A stretch of DNA of 64,000 nucleotides, taken from positions 1-64,000 of the forward strand of contig NZ_JAGSOI010000008.1 in the NCBI RefSeq assembly GCF_023684405.1, written 5' to 3'. A program made the translations under genes and the position numbers. Below the pieces are notes generated by a model, which saw only the letters and a program-made list of their open reading frames with translations, was not told the origin of the DNA and ran no database searches. Source of the DNA: Methanococcoides seepicolus (GTDB taxonomy: Archaea > Halobacteriota > Methanosarcinia > Methanosarcinales > Methanosarcinaceae). Positions 28,012 through 36,990 of this stretch are shown one piece after another. Numbering within the stretch: position 1 is the stretch's first letter; each line of letters begins with the position of its first letter.

Positions 28012-28374
28012 TTACGGAAGACGATCAAGCATTGCCTGCATGCTCTTTGTCTTTTTGTAGAATGCAGATGTATACTTCAAAAAATTAGCGGCTATTAATC
28101 CCCTTTCTGTTATCACATAACCACCGCGTTGTACTTTCTCTGCAAGTCCCTCTAATTGGAAGACGCTCTTCATCTTACTTCCAATACTTCCTCTATCTGC
28201 AAATTGGTCTGTGTATGCCCCTATCTCTGCAAATTCCGTTATTTTACCTTCATTTTTCTTTAGAACTAATAATATAAGGCGGTATTGAATATCTCCTGGT
28301 CCTTGATTTATCCCCAATGACTGGTAGAATTCTGCTACCTTCCTTTCATGTTCAACATCTATTCCCTCAGACAT
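28012..28374 (-). CDS. Winged-helix transcriptional regulator, possible TrpY-like
   Basis: 120 aa from the ATG at 28374, preceded by GAGGATAGTGACT; about 38 upstream in-frame codons are probably untranslated. The region GDIQYRLILLVLKKNEGKITEFAEI ... ERGLIAANFLKYTSAFYKKTKS reads as a small HTH protein with a C-terminal helix. It sits immediately upstream of trpCBA in the same orientation, and the intervening promoter carries TRP boxes. TrpY identity is inferred from context; I cannot confirm homology by eye. Confidence 0.6.
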   Translation of the reverse strand: MSEGIDVEHERKVAEFYQSLGINQGPGDIQYRLILLVLKKNEGKITEFAEIGAYTDQFADRGSIGSKMKSVFQLEGLAEKVQRGGYVITERGLIAANFLKYTSAFYKKTKSMQAMLDRLP

Positions 28375-28530
28375 AGTCACTATCCTCGGAATCCATGTAT
28401 TCATCTTCGTCAAAAGGTTCGTATTTATGCTGATCGATACCGAGTTTTTCTTATAATGTTCCGGGGTGGGCTGCGATAGAAGAGCCAACCGCTGATTTGA
28501 ATTTTGTGGAACTCGTTACAGCGGACAGCT

Positions 28531-28607
28531 TGATCAGGTCTGGCTGAACGTTCAGTAAGAATATGGATGCCTGATGATCGGGTATTTCCCTTTTATTTTT
28601 TTAGTAT
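28531..28607 (+). ncRNA. Possible structured RNA or terminator in divergent gap
   Basis: TGATCAGG and CCTGATGATC form outer arms around the perfect palindrome CTGAACGTTCAG (28544-28555). They are followed by CCCTTTTATTTTTTTAG, a strong U-tract. The fold plus U-tract suggests the 3' end of a short transcript on the + strand. No protein is encoded. Weak evidence. Confidence 0.3.
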
Positions 28608-28667
28608 TGTATTTATTGGATGAGTTTCTTATTATATAGTATCAATAGAACTATATGGGGGTATTTG

Positions 28668-28910
28668 ATGACAAAAGTTATACTTGTTCATGCTTCATGG
28701 TGTCATGTCTGTCCTGAGGCAAAGAAGCTCTGGCAGAGCTTAAAAGAGGCGCATGATTTTGATTATGATGAAATTGACTTTGACACTCCTGAGGGTGAAA
28801 AACTTGCAGAGGAGTATTCTATAATGTCAGTTCCTACCACTATTATCGATGGGGAAGTGGCGTTTGTTGGTGTTCCTGACAAGGAAAAAGCTGTTTCGAT
28901 GCTATCTTGA
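28668..28910 (+). CDS. Thioredoxin/glutaredoxin-like protein
   Basis: 80 aa from the ATG at 28668 with GGGGGTATTTG upstream. A thioredoxin fold in minimal form: VILVHASWCHVCPEAKKLW has the CxxC (Cys-His-Val-Cys) and VPTTIIDG the cis-proline. It is followed 13 bp later by a thioredoxin reductase, its probable electron donor. Confidence 0.88.
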   Translation: MTKVILVHASWCHVCPEAKKLWQSLKEAHDFDYDEIDFDTPEGEKLAEEYSIMSVPTTIIDGEVAFVGVPDKEKAVSMLS

Positions 28911-28923
28911 TGAGGTATTTAAA

Positions 28924-29844
28924 GTGGTCTATGATCTTATAATCATTGGCGGAGGGCCAGGGGGTCTTTCTGCAGGGATCTATGCTGTAAGGTATGGTCT
29001 CAATACGCTAGTTCTTGAAAAAAGATTTGTTAGCGGGCAGATATCAACTACTGGTAATGTGGAGAACTATCCGGGCTTTCCTTCCATATCCGGTATGGAG
29101 CTTATGGACAAATTTGCCGAACATGCAAAGGCAGCAGGAGTCGTTGTTGAGGATAAGGATGTCCTTGAGGTTCGGTCGGAGGGGGATAGGAAGATCGTCC
29201 ACACCTCAGAAGGTGACCTTGAAGCGAGCAGTGTTATTATTGCAACCGGTGCAGAACCTAAGCATCTTGGAATTCCGGGGGGGGATGAGTTCCGTGGAAA
29301 AGGCGTTTCCTATTGTGCTACTTGCGATGGTCCTTTCTTTTCAGGTCGTAATATAATAGTGGTGGGCGGCGGCGAGTCTGCAATTACGGATGCTCTGATC
29401 CTTTCTGATGTGGCTGCATCTGTTTGTATTGTTCATCGAAGGGATGAGTTGCGAGCTTCGAAAATACTTAGGGACAGGGCTTTTGCCAGATCAAATATTG
29501 AGTTCTTATGGGACACTACTCTTGAGGAAATTGTCGGGGATTCTGTCGTAAGAGAGGCAGTTATACGCGATATCAATGCCGATGAGGTCCGTAGGGTTCC
29601 TATCGATGGTGTCTTTGTATATGTGGGTGTGGAGCCTAATACTGGATTTGTGGATGTGGATAAAGACGAATATGGCTTCATCATAACCAATGAAAAGATG
29701 GAATGTTCTGAAAAGGGTATTTTTGCGGTTGGTGATTGTCGCAATGCTATTTTGCGACAGGTTATAACAGCTGCAAGTGATGGCGTAATTGCAGCGTTCG
29801 AAGCTTATAATTATGTTTCCGGGCTCAATAGGAGTGGGAAATAA
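28924..29844 (+). CDS. trxB: Thioredoxin reductase
   Basis: 306 aa with a GTG start at 28924 and GAGGTATTTAAA before it; an overlapping upstream start would add an unrelated N-terminus. GGGPGGLSAGIYAVRYG binds FAD, SYCATCDGPFF is the redox CxxC, GGGESAITDALIL is the second nucleotide site, and FAVGDCRN closes the FAD site. It probably reduces the small thioredoxin encoded just upstream. Confidence 0.93.
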   Translation: MVYDLIIIGGGPGGLSAGIYAVRYGLNTLVLEKRFVSGQISTTGNVENYPGFPSISGMELMDKFAEHAKAAGVVVEDKDVLEVRSEGDRKIVHTSEGDLEASSVIIATGAEPKHLGIPGGDEFRGKGVSYCATCDGPFFSGRNIIVVGGGESAITDALILSDVAASVCIVHRRDELRASKILRDRAFARSNIEFLWDTTLEEIVGDSVVREAVIRDINADEVRRVPIDGVFVYVGVEPNTGFVDVDKDEYGFIITNEKMECSEKGIFAVGDCRNAILRQVITAASDGVIAAFEAYNYVSGLNRSGK

Positions 29845-29905
29845 CTCTCGTTATGTTCATTTTGAGTGTTTTAGATATCTAAATGTCATAAAGGTGGGAT
29901 AAAAT

Positions 29906-30298
29906 ATGATCTGTTTGAAAATATGTGGCGATTCAAAATCTGAAGACCTTAAACCAATAGCTGAGGCAGTGCATGCTGTGCTTGGGATCCCTGTTACGAT
30001 CCGAAGTAAGAATTTAAAGGGGCTTCGTATGGAACGGGGGGTCGTTGTGGATGATGATTATACTGGTCCTGTCCTTGAAGAGGTTATAAGGACCAACAAG
30101 ATCATAAGAAAAATGCCGACAGAGGGTGTCTACAAAGGAAAGGCAGTGGTCGTAACTCCTATCAGAACTTCTGATGGGGAGGTCGTGGCGGCTCTTGGGG
30201 TGGTAGACATTGTCGCTGCACTTGATATTCTGTCTGTGTTCCGCGAATATCCTGATATTGTGGATGAGGTGGAGGAGTCAAGGAAACGTCTTTCTTGA
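29906..30298 (+). CDS. DUF2111 protein, methanogen-specific
   Basis: 130 aa, AGGTGGGAT upstream. The sequence (KSKNLKGLRMERGV-like core, GPVLEEVIRTNKIIRKMPTEGVYKGKAVVVTPI) matches the methanogen family DUF2111, whose fold may resemble a small sensory/ligand-binding domain. No enzymatic residues are evident, and its role is unknown. Confidence 0.7.
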   Translation: MICLKICGDSKSEDLKPIAEAVHAVLGIPVTIRSKNLKGLRMERGVVVDDDYTGPVLEEVIRTNKIIRKMPTEGVYKGKAVVVTPIRTSDGEVVAALGVVDIVAALDILSVFREYPDIVDEVEESRKRLS

Positions 30299-30355
30299 TC
30301 GTGGTGTTGTTGTACGACCAAAAACTATCTTTAAGATTCGGGATAATAACAGTCG

Positions 30356-31243
30356 ATGATAGATGATGTAGTAAAACTATTCAGGCAACTGGATAGTAAA
30401 GACCTTCGTATACTGATGGGTATCGAAATAGGAATGAAACACTATGAGTGGGTTCCTGTTGAGGAGGTCCGGAAATATACTAGATTCTCATATAGTCAGC
30501 TTGAGTATAAGCTCCTTCAGCTTTTCAGGTCTAATATGGTCGTGGGTACGAAAACTCCCTACGAGGGCTATCAGATATATTTTGACGGTTATGATGCACT
30601 CGCTTTGAACACTTTTGTCAAGAGGGGATCTGTCAGCGCAATTGGCGATGAGATCGGTGTGGGTAAAGAGTCTGTCGTGCATGAGGCTATCAGGGAACCT
30701 GAACTTGCTATTGGAGATCCTACTACGGTCATTATTAAGTTCCACCGGGAAGGTCGTACCAGTTTCAAGAGTGTAAAAAGGGGTCGTGAGCACCTTGCTT
30801 ACCGTGAACATTTCTCATGGATATATGCTGCAAGGCTTTCCGCAAAGCGAGAGTTCGATATTATGGAGCAGTTATACTCCGAGATCTCAATTCCAAAGCC
30901 TCTTGATTACAACAGACATGCTATTGTGATGGCTCCTGCAAAGGGCAGCATTCTTGTTAAAACAAAGCTCACTGAGCCGAATTGGGTACTTGAGGAGATC
31001 CTTTCCCAAATGACCAAGGTCCATTCTCTGGGCATCATCCATTCAGACCTTAGTGAATACAATATCTTTGTCAGTGAGGAAGGCGTTGAGTTCATCGACT
31101 GGCCACAGTATGTGACCCTTGATCATCTTAATGCAGAAGATCTGCTAAGGCGCGATGTTTTCAATGTGCTTACTCATTTTAAGCGGAAGTATAATATTGA
31201 AAAGGACCTGGATGAGGTCGTTCGAATTATCAAGGGCGAATGA
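30356..31243 (+). CDS. rio2: Rio2 family atypical protein kinase/ATPase
   Basis: 295 aa. An N-terminal winged helix (residues ~1-85) precedes the RIO kinase: GVGKESVVHEA phosphate loop, IIKFHREGRTSF with the ATP Lys, HSDLSEYNIF catalytic loop and FIDWPQYV metal site. In archaea and eukaryotes Rio2 acts in maturation of the small ribosomal subunit. Confidence 0.94.
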   Translation: MIDDVVKLFRQLDSKDLRILMGIEIGMKHYEWVPVEEVRKYTRFSYSQLEYKLLQLFRSNMVVGTKTPYEGYQIYFDGYDALALNTFVKRGSVSAIGDEIGVGKESVVHEAIREPELAIGDPTTVIIKFHREGRTSFKSVKRGREHLAYREHFSWIYAARLSAKREFDIMEQLYSEISIPKPLDYNRHAIVMAPAKGSILVKTKLTEPNWVLEEILSQMTKVHSLGIIHSDLSEYNIFVSEEGVEFIDWPQYVTLDHLNAEDLLRRDVFNVLTHFKRKYNIEKDLDEVVRIIKGE

Positions 31244-31276
31244 TGTATATTCTATGACCTCACAATTTAATTTATA

Positions 31277-31579
31277 ATGGTTGTGGGAACCGGGGTTATA
31301 TTCGGCATTGACATTGCCAAAGGCTCATCCGGAGCACAGGTGTTCTGCACAAGAAATCCATTTTATATCTTGCAATAAAATGGATTGTCCCTTCATCAGT
31401 TTGATTCCAATAAGGGGGCATAGGCCTGTTCTCGTCTTGTATATATGGGTTTTGGCTCTGAAGTATCTCTTTTTGAAAAGTATTCGTGGCATTTCTCATG
31501 ATGAATTTGTCAAAATATTGGTGAATATGGGAAACCTGCAGTTATTGGTATGGATGTCACACCAACTCCGATTCTGTGA
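31277..31579 (+). pseudogene. Decayed remnant of a DUF460/COG2433-like gene
   Basis: The ATG at 31277 opens MVVGTGVIFGIDIAKGSSGAQ, which resembles the N-terminus of archaeal DUF460 proteins (RNase H-like fold), but stops at 31378. After about 150 bp with no consistent frame, YGKPAVIGMDVTPTPIL (31526-31576) resembles an internal DUF460 strand (family recollection: IG-x-DVNPxP). The rest is gone. I read the whole 31244-31625 gap as a deleted, frameshifted remnant; no intact gene is present there. Confidence 0.5.
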
Positions 31580-31625
31580 ATGGAACCAATTGTAGAGGTC
31601 TTTCCTGAAATCTCTTAATTTGAGT

Positions 31626-32171
31626 TCATTTCCTGTCAAAGAATATGTTTTTTCCTTTCACGCTCAGCGGTATTCCGCATGCAATATCGGCATCAAGCAA
31701 TCCGGCTGCTAATGCACCTGCCCCAATGGTGTACATTATACGGTTGTCGATGCAGAGGTCCTTTGCCTTTGCTGCTGCACTTCCCAGTGCGATCCCGAGG
31801 TCAATGTACTTGAAGGCACATTTCGGGCCGTTAAAATCGGCTTTGACCAGTGTCTGTCCTATCATTTCCTTGCATGTGGAAAAACCGCATGCTCCACAGT
31901 TCAATCCGGTTGGTTCTGATGTCTTAAGGCCGATGAGTATTACTGCATCCGCATCCCTGACATTTTGAGCATTAAGGTTAAAGAACCCAAATCCTTCTCC
32001 TTTACTTTCTGCCATTGCATCCATGGAGTCTGCAAGTATCTTTATGTCGGATGGTTCCAGAAGCCCGGTAACAATGCTATCTCTGCCCTTTGCTTTTGGA
32101 GCTGTCCTTGCTGCGGTCAATATCATCTTTGCCATCACTTCGATATTCTCGGATTCTGGATTTGTGATCAT
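31626..32171 (-). CDS. DUF2148 ferredoxin-domain protein
   Basis: 181 aa. AARTAPKAKGRDSIV near the start is typical, and NCGACGFSTCKEM with a later GPKCAFKY gives four Cys for a [4Fe-4S] cluster. The family occurs in methanogens and anaerobes and looks like a flavin/nitroreductase-type fold with an iron-sulfur cluster. The function is unknown. Confidence 0.83.
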   Translation of the reverse strand: MITNPESENIEVMAKMILTAARTAPKAKGRDSIVTGLLEPSDIKILADSMDAMAESKGEGFGFFNLNAQNVRDADAVILIGLKTSEPTGLNCGACGFSTCKEMIGQTLVKADFNGPKCAFKYIDLGIALGSAAAKAKDLCIDNRIMYTIGAGALAAGLLDADIACGIPLSVKGKNIFFDRK

Positions 32172-32254
32172 ATGTCTACATATGACATTTTTGAACTTAA
32201 TATTTTCTGCTTTAAGGCTTACTTATATGTACTAATATTCCAAATTAGATTCTG

Positions 32255-32860
32255 ATGAGCTTATCAGCACTGATTCTTGCAGGTGGACGCGGCAGGCGTC
32301 TTGGGAATGTGGAGAAATCTCTTATAAGGGGTAGTGAAGGGTCTTTGCTTGAGCGTACAATTGGCATACTCGAGGGTATCGTGGATGATGTCATAGTTTC
32401 TGTAAGGGATGAAGAGCAGGCACAGGAGCTTGCAGGCGATGCCTGTGGGAAGGAAATGGTGTTCGATACCTATGAGGATGTAGGTCCGCTTGCCGGTATG
32501 CTTGAAGGATTTAAAAAGGCGAAAGGCGAATACATCTTTGTAACTGCATGCGACATGCCTTTCATTGATAAAGAGGTCGTGAAGTTCATGTTCCATTGTG
32601 CGGAAGGGCATGATGCTGCGGTTCCTGTGCACAACGATGGTTCAATGGAGCCTTTGTGCAGTGTCTACCGCGTTGGACCGATGTTGCCTCTGATAGAAAG
32701 CTCCATACAGGCAAACAGAAAATTTATACTGGCACCAGTCTTTGAGTTGGATGATGTTGCAAAGGTCAGCATCGAGCTGCTAAAGGAATTCGATCCTCAG
32801 CTTAAGAGCCTTATTAATATTAATACTCTTGAAGACCTGGGTCGATTCGATCTTTGCTGA
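32255..32860 (+). CDS. mobA: Molybdenum cofactor guanylyltransferase MobA-like
   Basis: 201 aa. LILAGGRGRRLG is the nucleotide loop, DVGPLAGMLEGF and TACDMPFI (metal-binding Asp) are MobA motifs. It attaches GMP to molybdopterin to make the MGD cofactor, needed for formylmethanofuran dehydrogenase in methanogens (known). It stands alone and diverges from the DUF2148 gene. Confidence 0.88.
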   Translation: MSLSALILAGGRGRRLGNVEKSLIRGSEGSLLERTIGILEGIVDDVIVSVRDEEQAQELAGDACGKEMVFDTYEDVGPLAGMLEGFKKAKGEYIFVTACDMPFIDKEVVKFMFHCAEGHDAAVPVHNDGSMEPLCSVYRVGPMLPLIESSIQANRKFILAPVFELDDVAKVSIELLKEFDPQLKSLININTLEDLGRFDLC

Positions 32861-32880
32861 TAATTTTGGTCATGTTCTCT

Positions 32881-32893
32881 ATTTTTTTCTTTA
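32881..32893 (+). terminator. U-rich terminator after mobA
   Basis: ATTTTTTTCTTTA lies about 20 bp after the mobA stop and has no stem; this matches the U-rich, hairpin-independent style of archaeal termination. Confidence 0.4.
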
Positions 32894-32958
32894 TATTGCT
32901 CCTTCCTTTGTTTTTCATGTTGTTTAAAGGTCTTGTTTTTTAATATACAATCGTAAGG

Positions 32959-32969
32959 CTTATATATTG
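32959..32969 (+). promoter_or_regulatory. TATA box upstream of the 41-codon gene
   Basis: CTTATATATTG is an excellent archaeal TATA box. Transcription would start near 32990, leaving a ~60-nt leader with a GAGG/CCTC hairpin before the ribosome-binding site at 33040-33047. Confidence 0.5.
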
Positions 32970-33050
32970 CACACAATATAATTATTATTATGATGAGGGT
33001 TATGATATAATCCTCTGATCGCAGTCTATCTGCTTAAGAGAGGGGATAAC

Positions 33051-33176
33051 ATGGGGAATACAGAGAGCTCAAAGAAAGATGAAGATGAACATACTACTAT
33101 GCTTATAAATGAAAAGGAAAAACACGGGTTCTTTTCAAGTTCCGGACAGGCATTTATACGGATTCCCGCAAAATAA
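33051..33176 (+). CDS. Small protein of unknown function (41 aa)
   Basis: MGNTESSKKDEDEHTTMLIN... ending GQAFIRIPAK. GAGAGGGGATAAC directly precedes the ATG and a strong TATA box lies 80 bp upstream, so it is probably expressed. Charged first half, Ser-rich and beta-prone second half. No family recognised. Confidence 0.5.
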   Translation: MGNTESSKKDEDEHTTMLINEKEKHGFFSSSGQAFIRIPAK

Positions 33177-33340
33177 TACAGTTCCTTTCAATTTCCCATA
33201 CTTCCTTTGATCGATCATATGCGATCGATTATTAGCGGGGTATTTTATTGGAAAACTATTCTTTCCTTTTTCTTCTTTTTCACCTTTCATTGTTTATACG
33301 ATCTCTTTCCCTCATCTTTTAGAAAAGTTGATCGAACTCT

Positions 33341-33370
33341 AAAAAAAGATTGCCACTTTCAAAAGTGGCA
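33341..33370 (-). terminator. Hairpin terminator of the aCPSF2 gene
   Basis: On the minus strand TGCCACTT and AAGTGGCA (33351-33370) form an 8-bp stem and are followed by TCTTTTTTT. It lies just past the aCPSF2 stop at 33379. Confidence 0.75.
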
Positions 33371-33378
33371 GAATGAAG

Positions 33379-34614
33379 TTAAATGGTGATCTCCTCGCCA
33401 TTGGCAGGTGCGTAACCCTCAACACCAATCTCATCTCTCACCCATTCTGCGAACTGCTCGGTATTTTCACCATGCATCGCAAATACCTTTTCTCCGCCCT
33501 TGTCGCAGAAATCATTGACCATGGCTTTAAGCTCTTTATCACCGGAATGTGCAGAATAATCATATTGCTCGATCTTCATGCGTATGTTCTGTAGAATACC
33601 ATCATTATCGATATTGCCGGTGTCGAGTGCCATTCTTCCATTGGTACCCTCAACCTGATAACCGGTAAGCATTATCTTGGACTTTGGGTCCTTGTATAGC
33701 CTGTTAATATAATGAAGGACAGGCCCGCCATTGAGCATTCCAGCGGTCGTAACGATAACTGTACCGTTAAGTGGTATATTTTCTCTCTTACGCCCCTTGA
33801 CAATTGTAGCATTATCAAAAGCATGCTTGAGTTTTTCTGGATTCTTCAAGTATTCCGGATAATTCATAAGAAGCTTGTAGATGCTGACTCCCATGCCGTC
33901 CACATAGGCAGGAATGCCGTTATCGCTCAACACCATCAAGACTTCCTGTGTTCTGCCAATGGCAAAGGCAGGAATAATGACATTGCCACCAAGGTCGATG
34001 GTATCCCTGAGTGAATCGATGAATTCCCTCTCAGTTTCCTTTCTCGTAGGGTGGTCCTCTCCAAAATATGTGCTTTCAATGATAAGTGCATCTGCTTCTG
34101 GCAATTCATCTGCTGAGGGGACAAGACGTGTCTCTTGCGTACTGATATCACCAGTATATACAATGCTTTTTCCATCCTTTTCAAGATAGATCGCAGATGA
34201 GCCTGGAATATGACCCGCATTGTAGAACTGGGCTGTATATCCATGTGTATGGAACTCCACACCCGTATCGACAGTCTTGGTGTTCAGCACCATTTGTTGG
34301 ATCTCCCGTTCGTCAAATGCTATGGGTGTTCCTTCCCTCTCTGCAATTTTCAGAGTGTCCTTTGCAAGTATCTGTGCAAGGTCCGCGGTAGGGGGTGTCA
34401 TGAAGATCTCGGGTTGCATATCCATCAGATTAGGAACGGCACCGCAGTGGTCAAGATGTCCATGCGAAATAAGAACAGCTTTAGGGTGTACATAATCCAC
34501 CGGGTAAAGTGGCTCCTCTCCCGGTTTCATCCCATAATCCACAAGTATCTCATCATTCACAAGAAGTGCGGAACGTCCGACTTCCCTACATCCACCTTTG
34601 AATCCGAGTTTCAC
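33379..34614 (-). CDS. Archaeal CPSF2-type ribonuclease (MBL/beta-CASP)
   Basis: 411 aa with a GTG start and GAGGGGG upstream. Metallo-beta-lactamase motifs: ISHGHLDHCGAVPNL (motif 2), NAGHIPGSS (motif 3), YTGDIS (motif 4). Beta-CASP motifs: IESTYFGEDHP, IPAFAIGRTQEVL and SAHSGDKEL, and a late MHGE. There is no N-terminal KH domain, so it is the short aCPSF2 type rather than aCPSF1. It is an RNA-processing endo/exonuclease (known). It lies 23 bp downstream of topA in one operon. Confidence 0.9.
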   Translation of the reverse strand: MKLGFKGGCREVGRSALLVNDEILVDYGMKPGEEPLYPVDYVHPKAVLISHGHLDHCGAVPNLMDMQPEIFMTPPTADLAQILAKDTLKIAEREGTPIAFDEREIQQMVLNTKTVDTGVEFHTHGYTAQFYNAGHIPGSSAIYLEKDGKSIVYTGDISTQETRLVPSADELPEADALIIESTYFGEDHPTRKETEREFIDSLRDTIDLGGNVIIPAFAIGRTQEVLMVLSDNGIPAYVDGMGVSIYKLLMNYPEYLKNPEKLKHAFDNATIVKGRKRENIPLNGTVIVTTAGMLNGGPVLHYINRLYKDPKSKIMLTGYQVEGTNGRMALDTGNIDNDGILQNIRMKIEQYDYSAHSGDKELKAMVNDFCDKGGEKVFAMHGENTEQFAEWVRDEIGVEGYAPANGEEITI

Positions 34615-34637
34615 TTTAATCCCCCTCTTTTATAGTT

Positions 34638-36869
34638 TTATGTAACAAGTTCCTGCCATTTCATGATCTTACCTGCAGGTAGGCTTGTGATTTTTGAAAG
34701 CTCAATGGCATTTGCTTGCCTGAGCTCATCAACAGTATCGATCTCTGCATTTTTAAGTTTTTCAGCAGTGACCTTCCCGATACCCGGAACATCCGTGATC
34801 TTATCAGGAATCGGGACCTTTGGCTGCTTGGCCTTTTCTTCTTCCTGCGTCTTCTTCCACTCAATGAAATTACATTGCGGACACCCTAGGTCCCATGGAC
34901 GTTTTCCGGGATTGATTATCTTCACATGATTAATTCCATGTTCTTCACATACCTTTTCAGTAACGATGATCTGTCCGCTCTTTGGAAGTGGAAGTGAGAA
35001 ATTACAATCCGGATATCCATTACAACCGATAAAACGGGATCCTCTCTTCGATCTTCTGACCATGAGCTTCGAACCGCAATCTGGGCATTCTCCTATTACC
35101 TTATCTTCGCGAAGACCTGCACGCAGGGATTCCGATATATTTTCACTGTTATTGGCAAGCTCTGCAAGCACTTCATGCAACATCTTTCTTGATTCATTCA
35201 GAACATTCTCTTCTTTAACGTTCCCTTCAGCGATGCGATTCATATCCTCTTCGAGCTGACTGGTCATGTCATGCTTGGTAATGGTTGGTGCGTACTTCTC
35301 AAGGGCCTCGATCACCGCAAAGGATGTCTTGGTAGGCTGAAGCGGGTTTCCATGGACGTATGCCCTTGAATATAGCTTACTGATGATCTCATGGCGTGTA
35401 GCCTTTGTACCCAGGCCAAGATCCTCCATGAGCTTTATCAGACGTCCTTGCCCGTACCTTCCAGGTGGCTGAGTTTCCTTGTCAAGCATTTCCTTACCAG
35501 TCACATCAAGCACATCACCTTCAGAAAGTGCCGGAAGCAGTCTATCCTGCGGGGCATTATATGGGTAGTACCATCTCCATCCCGGTTGCACAAGTCTTGC
35601 ACCGTTAGCCTTGAATTCCTCGCCAGATATATCGAACCTTACCTTCATGGTCTCCCATTCAGCCTCATCTGCAAAGGTTGCGAAGAATCTTCTGACCACC
35701 AGCTCGTAAAGTTTCCACTCCTGCTCATTAAGTTCACTCTTCTTTGCAAGTGATGCAGGATAGATAGGAGGGTGGTCAGTGGTCTGTTTTTTACCACGCG
35801 TAGGCACAAGTTTATCTTTAGCAAGCAATTTTTGGGCATATTCCCTGAAAGGACCTTTACTGAATATCTCTATCTGCGCTCTCAGGTCGATGGATTCAGG
35901 ATAAACAGTATTGTCCGTCCTTGGATATGAAATGAAACCATTAGTGTAAAGGGATTCTGCTATCCTCATGGCATTGGATGCTGTAAAACCGATGGAACTT
36001 GCAGCACCGATGAATTCTGTAGTATTGAAAGGAGTTGGAACCTTGTCTATCTTCTTCGAACTTTCCACGGATGATACGGATGCTTTATCTCCGACCACTT
36101 CCATTACCGCATCAGCTTCTTCCTTTTCCCAGAACTTGGAGTTCTTGTGCTGTACATTGACCATTGCATCGTCGCTATCCTTAAGGATCGCATTGACCTC
36201 CCAGTATGGCTTCGAGACAAATGCTTGCCTTTCCTTTTCCTTATCAACTATCAATGCAAGTGTTGGCGACTGCACTCTTCCCACTGACAGGAAAAGCTTT
36301 CCCAGCCTGCCTGCTGAAATAGAAAGGTATCTTGTAAGGGACGCTCCCCATACAAGGTCGATGACCTGTCTTGAATGACCTGCATCCGCAAGATCAAAAT
36401 CAATTGAAGCAGGGTTCTCAAAAGCTCCTTCTATCTCCGTCTTGGTTATGGCACTGTAAAATACACGATCGAACTCAACATCAGGGTTCACTTTCCTGAT
36501 AATGTTCAGTGCTTCAACACCAATAAGCTCTCCTTCACGGTCGTAGTCAGTAGCAATGGTAACATGCGTAGCTTCTTTTCCTAGTTTCCTGAGGGCTGCC
36601 ACTATCTTTACATGGGTGGGTGTAGTAATTACCTCAGCATCGATAAGTTCATTTGCATCGACTTTCTGCCAGTTGTTATAGGCTTTTGGAAAATCGAGCT
36701 GTACGATATGTCCGCTAAGTCCCATTACGACTGTTCTGTCCTCTGCGTCAGGGTCTTTATATTCGAACGTATCCATTCCGCTGACACGTACCTGCTTTGG
36801 TTCCTTCGGGGCCAGGATCTTTGCTATCCTTTTGGCTGCAATGTGTTTTTCCGCTATGATAAGATGCAT
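34638..36869 (-). CDS. topA: DNA topoisomerase I (type IA)
   Basis: 743 aa. The N-terminal Toprim domain has the DYDREGELIG acidic triad. The active site SYPRTDNTVYP contains nucleophile Tyr315. GRVQSPTLALI is also diagnostic. Zinc-ribbon motifs (CPDCGSKL ... CNGYPDC; CEEHG ... CPQC) follow, and a helix-hairpin-helix tail (VPGIGKVTAEKLKNA) ends it. It relaxes negative supercoils. GGAG lies 9 nt upstream of the ATG. Confidence 0.95.
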   Translation of the reverse strand: MHLIIAEKHIAAKRIAKILAPKEPKQVRVSGMDTFEYKDPDAEDRTVVMGLSGHIVQLDFPKAYNNWQKVDANELIDAEVITTPTHVKIVAALRKLGKEATHVTIATDYDREGELIGVEALNIIRKVNPDVEFDRVFYSAITKTEIEGAFENPASIDFDLADAGHSRQVIDLVWGASLTRYLSISAGRLGKLFLSVGRVQSPTLALIVDKEKERQAFVSKPYWEVNAILKDSDDAMVNVQHKNSKFWEKEEADAVMEVVGDKASVSSVESSKKIDKVPTPFNTTEFIGAASSIGFTASNAMRIAESLYTNGFISYPRTDNTVYPESIDLRAQIEIFSKGPFREYAQKLLAKDKLVPTRGKKQTTDHPPIYPASLAKKSELNEQEWKLYELVVRRFFATFADEAEWETMKVRFDISGEEFKANGARLVQPGWRWYYPYNAPQDRLLPALSEGDVLDVTGKEMLDKETQPPGRYGQGRLIKLMEDLGLGTKATRHEIISKLYSRAYVHGNPLQPTKTSFAVIEALEKYAPTITKHDMTSQLEEDMNRIAEGNVKEENVLNESRKMLHEVLAELANNSENISESLRAGLREDKVIGECPDCGSKLMVRRSKRGSRFIGCNGYPDCNFSLPLPKSGQIIVTEKVCEEHGINHVKIINPGKRPWDLGCPQCNFIEWKKTQEEEKAKQPKVPIPDKITDVPGIGKVTAEKLKNAEIDTVDELRQANAIELSKITSLPAGKIMKWQELVT

Positions 36870-36990
36870 CGAAAACTCCAGTATGGTTATTGTGAATACG
36901 TATTTGTAACTGCTGCTATAATTATGTTGCAGTATATTATAATGGTATAAGGGAAATAATAGTAGTTGAAAATCTTTATATCATAAAAAC

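Noticed and set aside
28375-28488. N-terminal extension of the TrpY-like gene
   Set aside because: A better ribosome-binding site (GAGGATAGTGACT) sits before the ATG at 28374, and the extension has no domain character.
31281-31595. 104-codon frame covering the rio2/DUF2148 gap
   Set aside because: Its translation has no similarity, while shorter pieces in the other frames look like DUF460; the gap reads better as a remnant.
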